64,000 bases of DNA from Bacillota bacterium (GCA_029974635.1 JARKQY010000017.1:1-64000); one strand, 5' to 3'. Shown: positions 44,730 through 54,763, numbered from the stretch's first letter. Translations and numbers: made by a program. The notes: generated by a model from the letters alone, not told the origin.

Positions 44730-45779
44730 ATGGCAAACCCGATAGGAGTCCCCAATTATAAACTGTTGTTAAACGATAACGAACTCCCGGTTGAACTGCG
44801 CACCGCGGTTGAAGCGGTTACTTTTGAAGATGAACTAAACCTGCCCGGGATGTTTGTGATTAAACTAAATATTATCGATTTTGAAAACGGCAATTGGCGG
44901 GGCGTTGATCTAAACGCGTTTAAGCCGGGAGATCCGTTTGAACTTTGGATAGGAATTGATAATACGTTACGAATGATCAGCGGGGAGATTACCTCCCTGG
45001 AATTGACATTGGAAGAGCATTCGTTCATGGAAATCTGCGGATACGACCGTCTGCACCGGCTGCGGTTCGGCAAAAAACGGCGTTCATTCAAAGACACTTC
45101 GGATAGTGACCTGGCAGCAACGATAGCCGGTGAGTATGGCTTAGCAGCCCAGGTTGAGGATAGCGGAGTAGTCCATCCTTATTTATTCCAGAATAACCAG
45201 AGTAATTACGAATTTTTATACGAACGGGCCCAGCAAATTGATTATGAAATGCTGGTTGACGACCGCGATTTTTATTTTCGCAGACCGCAGCTAGACAGCG
45301 CCCCCGTACTAACCCTGAGATACAAATTGGATTTTGATAGTCTGTCGATTCAAATACGGACCCTAACCGAAGGAAGCACCGTGGAAGTGCGCGGCTGGAG
45401 CGTGAATGACAAATCAGTAATTACCGCTTCTGCAACTGATGGGAGTGAAAATAGTATCATGTCTGGCCGGGAATCAGGTTTTGGTCTTTCCAAACAAGAG
45501 TTTGGCGAATCCGCTGTTGCCGTCATAGATAAAAAAGTGCTTGATGCGAATGAAGCCGAGACCATTGCCAAGGCTAAATACAATGCGCTGCTTAAGGAGT
45601 TTGTAACCGGTGAGTGTAAATGCAACGGCGATCCCCGGCTTAGAACAGGTAAGACTGTCGAAATTACTGGTATTGGTCAGCGATTTAGCGGTATTTATTA
45701 TATAGTATCAACCACTCATTCTATCAATCGTGACGAAGGATATAAAACATCATTTAAGATTCGAAGGACAGGAATATGA
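44730..45779 (+). CDS. Baseplate hub protein, VgrG N-terminal/gpD-like half (Afp8-like)
   Basis: The 349-residue protein belongs to the phage late-control gpD/VgrG N-terminal (gp27-like) family. Visible parts are the first barrel (ELPVELRTAVEAVTFED, FELWIGIDNTLRMISGEI), the helical insertion YLFQNNQSNYEFLYERAQQI and a second barrel (VEVRGWSVNDKSVI). It ends with TGIGQRFSGIYYIVSTTH. It should form the trimeric hub from which tube and spike extend. ATG 44730 follows AAGGTGG. In Afp and PVC a single protein holds both hub and spike; here the spike is a separate gene that overlaps this one by 4 bases (ATGA), so translation is coupled. Confidence 0.9.
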   Translation: MANPIGVPNYKLLLNDNELPVELRTAVEAVTFEDELNLPGMFVIKLNIIDFENGNWRGVDLNAFKPGDPFELWIGIDNTLRMISGEITSLELTLEEHSFMEICGYDRLHRLRFGKKRRSFKDTSDSDLAATIAGEYGLAAQVEDSGVVHPYLFQNNQSNYEFLYERAQQIDYEMLVDDRDFYFRRPQLDSAPVLTLRYKLDFDSLSIQIRTLTEGSTVEVRGWSVNDKSVITASATDGSENSIMSGRESGFGLSKQEFGESAVAVIDKKVLDANEAETIAKAKYNALLKEFVTGECKCNGDPRLRTGKTVEITGIGQRFSGIYYIVSTTHSINRDEGYKTSFKIRRTGI

Positions 45780-46414
45780 GTATTACCGACATTTTAACTG
45801 AACACAAGTCCGATCCGGCAAAAATACTGGGAGTAGTGGTGGGGATCATAACCAATAATCAAGACCCCGATGGACTCGGCCGGGTTAAAGTAAAGATTCC
45901 CCGCCTCAGTGACGCTGATGAATCCAACTGGGCCCGGGTGGCCACTTTTATGGCCGGAAACGACCGGGGGGCGTTTTTTCTCCCGGAAGTTGATGATGAA
46001 GTTTTAGTAGCGTTCGAGTATGGCGATGTTAACCTGCCCTACGTCATCGGCTCCTTATGGAACGGAGTGGACAAACCTTTATCCGATAATAGCGATGGGC
46101 AAAATAACCTGCGGATTATCAAATCCCGCAGCGGCCATATCATTAAACTGGATGATACGGACAACCAGGCGCAGATTCAAATCATTGACAATAGCGGTAA
46201 CAATCTGATTACCATCGATACGCAAAATAAAAAGATCATACTCTCTTCCGCCGGAGATATCGAGCTTTCAGCCACCAGCGGGAAGGTGAGCATTGCCGCC
46301 CAAAATGTGGAGATTACCGCTTCCGCGGCGGTAAAAGTAGAAGCTTCCGCCGATATCGATCTTAAAGCTTCCGGGAATATGAACATTAAAGGGGCTACTG
46401 TAAATATCAATTAG
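45776..46414 (+). CDS. Spike protein, gp5/gpV-like OB fold plus beta-helix
   Basis: The 212-residue protein begins with a gp5/VgrG OB-fold (VVGIITNNQDPDGLGRVKVKIP, RGAFFLPEVDDEVLVAFE, VIGSLWNGVDKP). It ends in a triple-stranded beta-helix needle with short Ile/Ala-rich repeats (ILSSAGDIELSATSGKVSI, VEITASAAVKVEAS). It pairs with the preceding gpD-like hub, replacing the fused VgrG of other systems. The PAAR protein encoded next caps the needle. No enzymatic domain is visible. Confidence 0.92.
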   Translation: MSITDILTEHKSDPAKILGVVVGIITNNQDPDGLGRVKVKIPRLSDADESNWARVATFMAGNDRGAFFLPEVDDEVLVAFEYGDVNLPYVIGSLWNGVDKPLSDNSDGQNNLRIIKSRSGHIIKLDDTDNQAQIQIIDNSGNNLITIDTQNKKIILSSAGDIELSATSGKVSIAAQNVEITASAAVKVEASADIDLKASGNMNIKGATVNIN

Positions 46415-46435
46415 AATCGAATGGAGCGTGCTAAT

Positions 46436-46822
46436 ATGGGGCAGCCCGCCGCTAAAAAAGGAGATCAAATCATGGCCACGGATACTCATATCATTATCAA
46501 TCCATCCGGCGCCGCCGCGCCGATCCCGCATCCTTTCAGCGGAATCATTGACGGTAACCTTAGTACGGATGTTAAAATTATGGGGCTGCCGGCCGCCACT
46601 GTTGATACTACGGCAACGAATACTCCGCCGCATATACCGCAGGGGGGGTCATTTCAAAGCCCTCCTGCGAATAAAGCTACGATTAAAACGGGAAGCGCTA
46701 CGGTTAAGATTAACGGAAAAATGGCCGCCCGGAACGGCGATACCGCCATGACTTGTAACGATCCCGCCGACCTCCCGGCAGGTAAAGTCGTAGCGATGGG
46801 AACTGTTTTCATCGGAGGATAA
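46436..46822 (+). CDS. PAAR-domain spike tip
   Basis: The 128-residue protein has the PAAR pattern MGQPAAKKGDQI, THIIINPSGAA, HPFSGII, VKIMGLPAATVDT and ARNGDTAMTCNDPADLPAGKV, with the His and Cys residues that usually bind the tip metal ion. It sharpens the spike. ATG 46436 is chosen with GGAG 9 bases upstream; an in-frame ATG at 46421 is possible, but the family starts at MGQPAAKK-like sequence. No extra effector domain is attached. Confidence 0.9.
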   Translation: MGQPAAKKGDQIMATDTHIIINPSGAAAPIPHPFSGIIDGNLSTDVKIMGLPAATVDTTATNTPPHIPQGGSFQSPPANKATIKTGSATVKINGKMAARNGDTAMTCNDPADLPAGKVVAMGTVFIGG

Positions 46823-46827
46823 ATAGA

Positions 46828-47223
46828 ATGATTAATGCTGATTTTTTGGGTAAGGGATGGAAATTTCCGTTTACCGTAAAGAACGGACGCATCGCTTCTG
46901 CGGCGGAGGAGGACAGCATCAAGGAGTCAATTTTGATTATCCTTGGCACCGCCAAGGGGGAAAGATTGATGCGCCCCGGCTTTGGCAGCGGATTATACAA
47001 TCTGGTCTTTGCTCCCAACAACACTTCCACGGCCACTATGGTTGAGTTTTATGTTAAGGAGGCTTTACTGGAGTGGGAACCGAGAATTGAGGTTTTAAAG
47101 GTTGATGTTTCTTCGGATGCCAACTCCGGGAATAAACTCGAAATTACCATCAACTATCTGGTTAAGTCGACCAACACCAAAGAAAATTTAGTATATCCAT
47201 TTTATTTAGAGGGGAAAAAATGA
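46828..47223 (+). CDS. Baseplate wedge protein, gp25-like (Afp9/Pvc9-like)
   Basis: The 131-residue protein shows the gp25 pattern: GKGWKFPFTVKNGRIA, EEDSIKESILIILGTAKGERLMRPGFGSGLY (quoted in part as ILGTAKGERLMRPGFG), and the EPRIEVLKVDV region. The 'EPR' in that region is the conserved gp25 feature that contacts the sheath. It joins the wedges to the first sheath layer. GGAGG precedes the ATG. The stop overlaps the next start as ATGA. Confidence 0.92.
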   Translation: MINADFLGKGWKFPFTVKNGRIASAAEEDSIKESILIILGTAKGERLMRPGFGSGLYNLVFAPNNTSTATMVEFYVKEALLEWEPRIEVLKVDVSSDANSGNKLEITINYLVKSTNTKENLVYPFYLEGKK

Positions 47224-50200
47224 TTCCGGAAACTCCAAAGATCGACTCCCGCACGGCAAAAGAATTATATGATCAGGCGCTGAATCTGGCCAAAGTTTAC
47301 TGCCCGGAGTGGAACCCATCCGCGGACGAGTTTGGTTCGGTCTTGTTAAAGCTGTGTGCCCGGTTAGGGGAGATCGTGATCGGCCAAATGAATCGAATTC
47401 CTGAGAAGCAGTTATTGGCCTTTTATGATTTTATCGGTATGGATCATTTACCGGCGATGGTATCCAAGGTTCCGCTTACCTTTAAACTTGCCAAAGGCGG
47501 CCAGGAAGCCATGGTTCCCATCCGAACGAGAGTTGTGTCAGCGGCGGATCCCGGTGTTGTTTTTGAAACCTTGGAAACCTTAGCGGCGGTTAATTTTAAG
47601 ATCAAAACGGCTTATTCCGTAAACCCTTGGACGAATAGACACACTGTTCATTATGAAGATTATCGGATGATCGGAAGTAATCTAACTATCTTCGGCGGCG
47701 ATAAAACAGAGAAAGCAATTGAACGTATATTTTATTTAGCGGATCGTGTCTTTGATTTTAAAAATCCTGCAGATATTACAATTAAGCTGAGTTTTAACAA
47801 TAAAAAAGCGGAAGTAATTGATTATTTTACCCGGTGTTTCAGTGACGCCGGTGAATTTACGCTCAAAACGGTTGCTTGGGATCAAACCCAAAAAATCCTA
47901 ACGATATCGATTGAAAAAAGCTTAATTCCCTTAGTTACCATTAATAATACATCAGATCATTGGATTTGGTTTAGGCAAGATATACCAGCGCTTGTAGCAA
48001 CAAATGCAACTATCCCTGAAATTACCGGTATTGTCTGTGACCTGACAGTATATGATCTTTACCCGGACGCTTTATTTTTTAACGACACGCCACTTGACCC
48101 TAAAAAAGGATTTTATCCCTTTGGGGAAAACCCGGTGACTGGTAATGCTTTTTACATTGCTTGTAATGAAGCTTTTTCCAGGGGTGAAATTTTTGAGGAT
48201 GCAACTATCGCTATCAAATTCAATTTCAAAAAAGGCACGAAATACGGTAATCTAAAACTCCAATGGGAATATTGGAATGGCTCCAAATGGGAGATATTTA
48301 CGCCTAGCTCAGACACTATCGAAAAATTTTTAAAACCTGCGTCAGATGATAAACCCGATGGTGTTGTAACTTTTGCATGCCCGGAAATTAAAACAACAAC
48401 GCTCAATGGTATTGCCAGTAGGTGGATTAGGGTCAGGATAACCGACGGAGGATACGGAAAGCCGGGGGAATATGTGCAATCTAATGTTGAAACGATTATC
48501 GATGATATTCTTCCTGCCGCTGAAAGTAATCTGACTGACAAAATAAAAAAGCTGAAAGAAAAACTGGCAAGTGTAGGTATTTCTTCGGGTTATACCTATA
48601 TTCCACCGTCTTTTGACCCGCCGTTTATTTCCGCGATAACTATTGATTATAAAGTAACAGAGAAACCAATTGATAAATATAAGATATATCACAATTTTGA
48701 ATCTCGGGATGGCTTGATAAAACAAGGGGCTTTTAATCCTTTCCCGCCATTGCCGGAAAAAAACCCCTCTTTTTACATGGGCTTTGAGGAGGAGCTTGCC
48801 AATAAATCACTTGCGCTATATTTTTCACTTGAACCGCGGCTTTATGGCGTCCAGTTATCGGAGATCAGTATGCCCGGTAATACGGAGACATCCGCTTTAT
48901 CCAGGATCGCCGGTTATACCTGGCAATATTTTAATGGAGCTGAATGGAAAGTTTTATTGGCGGCCGACGAAACGGATTTCTTAACTAAAAATGGGATCGC
49001 TAGACTCAACATACCTTTTAATATTGCTAAACAAAAATTATTCGGACAAGAGCTATATTGGTTAAAACTCGAGCTTACTGATGGGACTTGGTTTGTCCCG
49101 CCAATAATTAGAGGTATTTTCCCCAATACGGTTTGGGCTGAAAATGCTATGATGATCCAAAACGAACGCCTGGGTTCCAGCAACGGCCAACCCACCCAGG
49201 TTTTCCAGTTCTCCCGGAGATCGTTGCTTCAAAACCAAATTATTGAAATCAAAGAGCAGAGCCTGCCCTCGGGAAGTGAGTTAGAAATCTTGACCCTGGA
49301 AGAAGGACCCGACGCCCTGCGGACTGTCGCTAATAAGTCCGGAGACATTGAAGAAATATGGGTTAGATGGCATGAAGTTAAAACTTTTTTAGCGTCGGAT
49401 TCATTAAGCCGGCATTATCTGATTGATCGGGAAAACGGGCAATTGATTTTCGGCGATGGAGTTCAGGGGATGATTCCCCCGGCGTTGCCCAACAACATTT
49501 ATGCCAGGGAGTATAAAAGCGGTGGCGGCAAAAAGGGCAATCAAAAAGAAATGGCCGTCACCGGCCTAAAAACAACCATTCCGAATATCGAAAGCGTCAC
49601 TAATGCTGATGCGGCCAATGGTGGACGGGAATTGGAAAGTATTACGGATGTTGTAAGACGAGCGCCTCATTTTCTTAAGAGCAACGACCGGGCCATTACC
49701 CGGGAAGACTTTGAATGGTTGGCCATGGAAGCTTCTCAGGAGGTCTCCAGGGCAAAGTGTATCCCGGAGAAGGAAGAAAACTGTATTAAGAAGATTATTG
49801 TAGTTATTGCGCCGGATTATGAAGATGGGTGTCTATATCCGGAGACGGGGCTGTTGGATTTGGTGGAAACACATTTAAAAGCGAAAGCATTTGCCGGGAT
49901 TCGGGAGATTATTGAAGTGGCCGGGCCGGGTTATCAAAAAATCAATGTTCAAGTTGAAATCAAGGTGAAAGAGGCATCCCTCTCTGAAACCGCCATCATT
50001 ATTGATACCATTAAGTGGCGGCTGGCGGAATATTTCAGTCCCATCAAAGGCGGCCCGGACGGGAACGGGTGGAAATTCGGCCAGATGATTCACCGTTCTG
50101 AAACCGCGGCAATCATTGGCGGAGTTGCCGGAGTTGATTCCATCTCCAGTTTGATAATAACTAAGGAAGAGATGGGACCGGCCGCGGCGGAGACAATCCG

Positions 50201-50279
50201 GATGAATATACCTTTAGCTGAAAATGAACTGCCTTGCGCGGGCGTGATAACCGTCAATATTGCCGGAGGTGTCGATTAA
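47220..50279 (+). CDS. Large baseplate wedge protein, gpJ/gp6-like (Afp11-like)
   Basis: The 1019-residue protein starts with the Afp11-like N-terminus (YCPEWNPSADEFGSVLLKLC, QLLAFYDFIGM). A very long middle part contains repeated beta domains (LQWEYWNGSKWE near 345, YTWQYFNGAEWK near 565). It ends with the baseplate-J core (FLKSNDRAITREDFEWLAMEA, VSRAKCIPEK, WKFGQMIHRSETAAII). It forms the baseplate ring with the gp7/gpI-like partner. It is coupled to gp25 by a 4-base overlap and directly abuts the second J-like gene. Confidence 0.92.
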   Translation: MIPETPKIDSRTAKELYDQALNLAKVYCPEWNPSADEFGSVLLKLCARLGEIVIGQMNRIPEKQLLAFYDFIGMDHLPAMVSKVPLTFKLAKGGQEAMVPIRTRVVSAADPGVVFETLETLAAVNFKIKTAYSVNPWTNRHTVHYEDYRMIGSNLTIFGGDKTEKAIERIFYLADRVFDFKNPADITIKLSFNNKKAEVIDYFTRCFSDAGEFTLKTVAWDQTQKILTISIEKSLIPLVTINNTSDHWIWFRQDIPALVATNATIPEITGIVCDLTVYDLYPDALFFNDTPLDPKKGFYPFGENPVTGNAFYIACNEAFSRGEIFEDATIAIKFNFKKGTKYGNLKLQWEYWNGSKWEIFTPSSDTIEKFLKPASDDKPDGVVTFACPEIKTTTLNGIASRWIRVRITDGGYGKPGEYVQSNVETIIDDILPAAESNLTDKIKKLKEKLASVGISSGYTYIPPSFDPPFISAITIDYKVTEKPIDKYKIYHNFESRDGLIKQGAFNPFPPLPEKNPSFYMGFEEELANKSLALYFSLEPRLYGVQLSEISMPGNTETSALSRIAGYTWQYFNGAEWKVLLAADETDFLTKNGIARLNIPFNIAKQKLFGQELYWLKLELTDGTWFVPPIIRGIFPNTVWAENAMMIQNERLGSSNGQPTQVFQFSRRSLLQNQIIEIKEQSLPSGSELEILTLEEGPDALRTVANKSGDIEEIWVRWHEVKTFLASDSLSRHYLIDRENGQLIFGDGVQGMIPPALPNNIYAREYKSGGGKKGNQKEMAVTGLKTTIPNIESVTNADAANGGRELESITDVVRRAPHFLKSNDRAITREDFEWLAMEASQEVSRAKCIPEKEENCIKKIIVVIAPDYEDGCLYPETGLLDLVETHLKAKAFAGIREIIEVAGPGYQKINVQVEIKVKEASLSETAIIIDTIKWRLAEYFSPIKGGPDGNGWKFGQMIHRSETAAIIGGVAGVDSISSLIITKEEMGPAAAETIRMNIPLAENELPCAGVITVNIAGGVD

Positions 50280-51245
50280 ATGCCGTTGCAACTGCCGGAG
50301 TTGGATAACAAAACCTATGATGACTTAATTCAGGAGCTGGTCACCTCAATTCCTAAATATACCAAGGAGTGGACCAATTTCAATCCTTCCGATCCCGGGA
50401 TCACCATCCTGGAATTACTGGCATGGGTGTCGGAAACATTGATTTACCGTACTAATATTATTCCAACCCAATCATACCTCCAGTTTTTGCAATTAATTGC
50501 TGGCAGTGAAGTCTATGAGAAGACTGATGCGGCGCATACGAAACTGATGGAATATCTCGCCAAGATAAAAAAAGGCGAAGTGCAGCCCGAACTTCAATCG
50601 CTCAAAGCCGAAGCGCAAAAGTTTCTCAACTCACCCTTTCGGGCGGTCACCGGGGAGGATTTTCGGAGACTGGCCCTTGAGGCGACGCCGGATGTTAAAA
50701 GGGCCGAGGCGCTTCCTTATAATGATCGGATTGAAGTGGTTATCATCACTGATTATAAATTGTTGTCTAGAGAAGATAGGATCACCGATATCATTAATAA
50801 AGTGCGGTCTTATATTGAACCGCGAAGATTAATCGGCACCTTGGTCGTAATCAAAAAGGCCATCTATCAAGTATTTGATCTGAAAATTGTCATTGCGGCC
50901 AAAAGTCATGCCAAGAGTGGTATTATCGATACCAACAAGCATGAAAAGTATCAATCGATTGGAGATGCGCAAGGTGATACCATCGAAGACCGGGTAGCAA
51001 AAGATATATTTGCTTATCTTGATATTATAGGCGGAGGCCCGGAGAAAACAGGCTGGCCATATGGGAGAAATTTAACGGTCTTTGAGTTGTATCATATAAT
51101 TGAACGGATTGAGACTGTAGACTATGTAAAATCAATTGACGAAAAAAGCGCCGGATCCTGGCGGTCTTTGAAAGAGATTGAAGTAGCGGGTTTATTACAT
51201 CTCCGCAGTCTAGAAATTACAGTTGAGGGGGAGCCCGATGAATGA
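50280..51245 (+). CDS. Second, compact baseplate J-like protein
   Basis: The 321-residue protein has the J-family N-terminus (LPELDNKTYDDLIQEL, TNFNPSDPGITILELLAW, SETLIYRTNIIPTQSYLQFL). After only about 25 linker residues it passes straight to the J core (FRAVTGEDFRRLALEA, VKRAEALPYNDRIEVVI) and ends with the wedge helix region. It is thus a compact paralogue of the 1019-residue gene before it, without the long middle domains. The ATG touches the preceding stop. Such a large/small J pair occurs in other eCIS loci. Confidence 0.88.
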   Translation: MPLQLPELDNKTYDDLIQELVTSIPKYTKEWTNFNPSDPGITILELLAWVSETLIYRTNIIPTQSYLQFLQLIAGSEVYEKTDAAHTKLMEYLAKIKKGEVQPELQSLKAEAQKFLNSPFRAVTGEDFRRLALEATPDVKRAEALPYNDRIEVVIITDYKLLSREDRITDIINKVRSYIEPRRLIGTLVVIKKAIYQVFDLKIVIAAKSHAKSGIIDTNKHEKYQSIGDAQGDTIEDRVAKDIFAYLDIIGGGPEKTGWPYGRNLTVFELYHIIERIETVDYVKSIDEKSAGSWRSLKEIEVAGLLHLRSLEITVEGEPDE

Positions 51246-51924
51246 TCTAGCAAAAACACCCAGCAGTTACCGGAATTTTCTTCCTGCGCTCTTCAGCGGG
51301 ACCAATCCGGAGCAGGCCAGTTTCATGGAGCGGTTTTTAAAGATCTTTGAAAAGCTGCTCACCGGAATCGACGATAGCGCTTATATACCAGAAAAGATTG
51401 ATTGCCAATCCTTGGCGGCGACTTTAGATTCAATTCACCTTGTCTTTGCTCCGGATACCGCTCCCGATGAGTATGCCAACTGGCTTTTGACCTGGGTCGG
51501 CCTTAGCTTAAAAGAAGACTGGAATATTGAGAAGCGGAAAGATGTTCTAAAAAAAATTATTCCCCTCTACCGGATACGCGGCACCAAAAAAGGGCTGGAA
51601 GAGTTGATCAGGATATATGTCGGCGGTGGAGTTGAAATTAGTGAACTAATTGGTTCTTTTCAGATCGGCGAGTCCGAGATAGGGAAAAGCCGGATTGGGA
51701 GCGGAGTTCGTCCATATTTCTTTATAGTGGACGTCCAGATTCCGGAACGCGATCCCCACAAGATAAAACGGAAGCTCCAAAATCTGCGCAAGTTGTTAGA
51801 TGCCCAAATCCCGGTCCATACTTACTATAAAATTAATCCGTTATACCCGGCGATGAAGATCGGTGAAAAAACAGGTTGTATAATCGGCGAAAGCACATTA
51901 ATCGGCAATTCATACAATAATTAA
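51238..51924 (+). CDS. Phage tail protein I-like baseplate protein (Afp12-like)
   Basis: The 228-residue protein has the gpI/P2-type pattern: SSYRNFLPALFSG, FLKIFEKLLTGIDD, FAPDTAPDEYANWLLTWVGL, IIPLYRIRGTKKGLEELI and a C-terminal IPVHTYYKINPLYPAMKIG. It connects the wedges with fibres. ATG 51238 follows GAGGGGGA; an earlier TTG start would include that site. The gene overlaps the J-like gene by 8 bases and precedes the fibre genes. Confidence 0.88.
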   Translation: MNDLAKTPSSYRNFLPALFSGTNPEQASFMERFLKIFEKLLTGIDDSAYIPEKIDCQSLAATLDSIHLVFAPDTAPDEYANWLLTWVGLSLKEDWNIEKRKDVLKKIIPLYRIRGTKKGLEELIRIYVGGGVEISELIGSFQIGESEIGKSRIGSGVRPYFFIVDVQIPERDPHKIKRKLQNLRKLLDAQIPVHTYYKINPLYPAMKIGEKTGCIIGESTLIGNSYNN

Positions 51925-51943
51925 TATTTTCTAGGAGGTAACC

Positions 51944-54763
51944 ATGGCGGATTCAATTAAACGAATGCATTATTTTAACGGTCTCCTATTGAAAGAGACG
52001 GAGTTTAATCTGGAACAAAGCTACTATCGAAAGATGCGATATCTTCATAACCGGTACTTCCATACCCCCGGAGTTATTTGGGGCTTAGATTTAACAGGTT
52101 CAAACTATCTCCTAAAAGTCGGCGAAGGAATAGCATTGCTTGACAAAGCTGGTTTTGATGATAAAGATGAGGAACAAGACTGCGAAATTGTTATGGCAAG
52201 CGCTAAAACAATTGACTTAACTAGTTATAGCAATAGCGGCGGCGTTTATGTAGCGGTGGCAAATAAACAAGAACTTGTTGAAAAAGATGAAACCGATACC
52301 GGTTATAAGTATTATCAAACGGAAGGCATTATCAAGATTGCAAAGGATAAGACTCAACTGGCGAATACGGTCCTATTAGGCAAAGTAATATTTAAGGAAG
52401 GAGGTATCCAAGAAATCCTCTATCAAGAAGCCGACGGGACCCCGATTCGGACGTATGCCGGCGCCGCCGGTAAATTGACCTTACCGGTTAACGGAAAAGA
52501 GACTCCGGCTTATATTGAGGGAAAGACATTTGATACTGGAACAACCGGAATCCAGGTAAATTCACCACAGACCCATTTCGCCGGTTCATTGAGCCTTGAC
52601 GGAGATTTGACGATGGTCAAAAATAAAGGCCGGACTAAAGCGAATCTGGAGGTCGAAGGAACAGTCAAAGCCACCCAATTTGAAGGTGACGGCTCCAGGC
52701 TGAAGGGGATCAATGCCAGTAAATGGACTGGCGGCAGCGGGAATAGTGTTTATTATAACGGTGGAAATGTGGGAATTGGGTTAACAGATCCGGTGAAGGC
52801 CAAACTGGAAGTTACCGGGATGGTGGGAAGAACAGTAGCCATTTTTAACCGAATCCAAGGGATTTCTCTCGTAGCCCACTGGCCGAATATCGGTTTTAAC
52901 GGTTATTTTGACACGGCATGGAAGTCATTGTCGGCCGGTTTTGCCGGATGTATCTCGCTTAATCCGGATAACGGCTCCTTATCTCTTTCCACGGGCACAA
53001 AATCCACCGCGGCGGATCAGGCCGTAACCATGACGGAACGTCTTGTGATTGATAGCGCCGGAATTGTGAGGCTGGGCAGTGCGGCTCAGAATTGTAAACT
53101 GGAAGTTAACGGTGATACTTGGATAACTGATAAAAATATTTACCTGAGGGGCATTACTGATCAAAACCACGGCATTGGCTGGTTTGGTGCAGGAAAGATG
53201 TTCGCGAATTTTAATTTGGACGGCCCGGTGGTTTTCGGCTTTAGCGGCGGAATGCTTGGAACGACCAAAAACGGCCAGAAATCCGCATTGTATTGGAATG
53301 ATAACGGCAATGTGGGGATCGGGTCGACGGCTCCAGCCAAAGCCAAACTTGAAGTTGAAGGGAAGGTTGGTAATACTGTAGCTATTTTTAGCCGCGACCA
53401 AGGGATTTCCCTCGTAGCCCACTGGCCGAATATCGGTTTTAACGGTTATTTTGACACGGCATGGAAGTCATTGTCGGCCGGTTTTGCCGGGTGTATCTCG
53501 CTTAATCCGGATAACGGCTCCTTATCTCTTTCCACGGGCGCAAAATCCACCGCGGCGGATCAGGCCGTAACCATGACGGAACGTCTTGTGATTGATAGCG
53601 CCGGAATTGTGAGGCTGGGCAGTGCGGCTCAGAATTGTAAACTGGAAGTTAACGGCGATACTTGGATAACTGATAAAAATATTTACCTTAGGGGCACTAC
53701 TGATCAAAACCACGGCATTGGCTGGTTTGGCGCAGGAAAGCTGTTCGCGAATTTTAATTTGGACGGCCCGGTGGTTTTCGGCTTTAGCGGTGGAATACTT
53801 GGAACAGCCAAAAACGGTCAAAAAGCTGCATTGTATTGGAATGATAGCGGGAATGTGGGTATCGGGAAAGCTCCGAGCGATAAACTTGATGTAGCCGGAA
53901 ATATTAAAATATCAGGCACTCTCGGAACCAACGGAATCGCACCAACTCCAAGAACTCCAGGCTGGGGTGGTGGAATTCACACTTGGGATATTGAGGCAGA
54001 GGGTACAATCTGGTCGCGTAATGGGTTGCAACAAGGAAACCGTGATTATGCGGAGTATTTTGAATCCCTGGATGGCAAGGAAATTCCTCCGGGTACAGCA
54101 GTTGTTCTGGATGGCAATAAAATAAGGCCGGCCAAGAAAGAGGAAACTCCTTTCGGTATTATTTCAGCAGCTCCGGGCGTAGTCGGTGGCGCTTATAGGG
54201 ATTGGCCCAATAAATACTTAAAAGACGACTATGGCAATCCGCTTATGGAGGAATATCAAGAAGAATTACTAACCCCGAAATTAGAAAAAATTGCCAAGGA
54301 AAAACCGAAATTAGAAAAGAAAATCATTAATGAAGAAGTAGCTCGGATTGAAATTGTCTTGCAAAAAGGTAAATATTGTAAGCGGGAAGTCGTTGAACAA
54401 GTAACCCGCGAGATCGAAGAGCCGCTCTTTGAAGAAGTGGATTTATATGATGCCACCGGTAGTAAAAAAATTGGTAAACATCAAGTTCCCATTATGGAAA
54501 CCCGGGAAGAAGAAAATGTGATTATAGATGATGATGGGAAGCCGGTTATGATAGGTACGGGTAAATTTATAACTAAAAAGCGTCCTAAATTAAATCCTAA
54601 GTATGATGAAGCAAAAGAATATATCATTCGTGAACAACGGCCGGAATGGAATTGTGTAGGTTTACTCGGCCAGTTGCCGTTACGTAAAGGGCAATCTGTA
54701 GCTCCCAACTGGATTAAGATCGAAAACATTTCAAAAGAAGTGGATTTGTGGCTTGTAAAATAA
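51944..54763 (+). CDS. Large fibre protein with duplicated shaft and G2-type C-terminal domain
   Basis: The 939-residue protein has an N-terminal attachment part common in eCIS (MHYFNGLLLKETEFNLEQSYY, HNRYFHTPGVIWGLDL), then a trimeric-fibre shaft with NVGIG motifs. Residues about 274-635 are two near-identical 181-residue units. From about 698, YAEYFESLDGKEIPPGTAVVL and IRPAKKEETPFGIIS, then WPNKYLKDDYGNPL match the Peptidase_G2/intramolecular-chaperone type domain that helps fibres fold and may self-cleave. The last 200 residues are highly charged. Its likely role is target binding at the baseplate. GGAGG precedes the ATG. Confidence 0.85.
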   Translation: MADSIKRMHYFNGLLLKETEFNLEQSYYRKMRYLHNRYFHTPGVIWGLDLTGSNYLLKVGEGIALLDKAGFDDKDEEQDCEIVMASAKTIDLTSYSNSGGVYVAVANKQELVEKDETDTGYKYYQTEGIIKIAKDKTQLANTVLLGKVIFKEGGIQEILYQEADGTPIRTYAGAAGKLTLPVNGKETPAYIEGKTFDTGTTGIQVNSPQTHFAGSLSLDGDLTMVKNKGRTKANLEVEGTVKATQFEGDGSRLKGINASKWTGGSGNSVYYNGGNVGIGLTDPVKAKLEVTGMVGRTVAIFNRIQGISLVAHWPNIGFNGYFDTAWKSLSAGFAGCISLNPDNGSLSLSTGTKSTAADQAVTMTERLVIDSAGIVRLGSAAQNCKLEVNGDTWITDKNIYLRGITDQNHGIGWFGAGKMFANFNLDGPVVFGFSGGMLGTTKNGQKSALYWNDNGNVGIGSTAPAKAKLEVEGKVGNTVAIFSRDQGISLVAHWPNIGFNGYFDTAWKSLSAGFAGCISLNPDNGSLSLSTGAKSTAADQAVTMTERLVIDSAGIVRLGSAAQNCKLEVNGDTWITDKNIYLRGTTDQNHGIGWFGAGKLFANFNLDGPVVFGFSGGILGTAKNGQKAALYWNDSGNVGIGKAPSDKLDVAGNIKISGTLGTNGIAPTPRTPGWGGGIHTWDIEAEGTIWSRNGLQQGNRDYAEYFESLDGKEIPPGTAVVLDGNKIRPAKKEETPFGIISAAPGVVGGAYRDWPNKYLKDDYGNPLMEEYQEELLTPKLEKIAKEKPKLEKKIINEEVARIEIVLQKGKYCKREVVEQVTREIEEPLFEEVDLYDATGSKKIGKHQVPIMETREEENVIIDDDGKPVMIGTGKFITKKRPKLNPKYDEAKEYIIREQRPEWNCVGLLGQLPLRKGQSVAPNWIKIENISKEVDLWLVK
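52763..53848 (+). repeat. Two 543-bp tandem repeats inside the fibre gene
   Basis: Unit 1 is 52763-53305 and unit 2 is 53306-53848, each 181 codons. Long stretches (for example from the LVAHWPNIGFNG codons onward) are identical or differ by single bases. The start of a third unit (NVGIG) follows. The close DNA identity, not just protein identity, points to a recent duplication or gene conversion. Confidence 0.95.

Noticed and set aside
52979..53821. Paired minus-strand open frames inside the fibre gene
   Set aside because: They repeat only because the fibre sequence beneath them is duplicated, and they have no ribosome sites.
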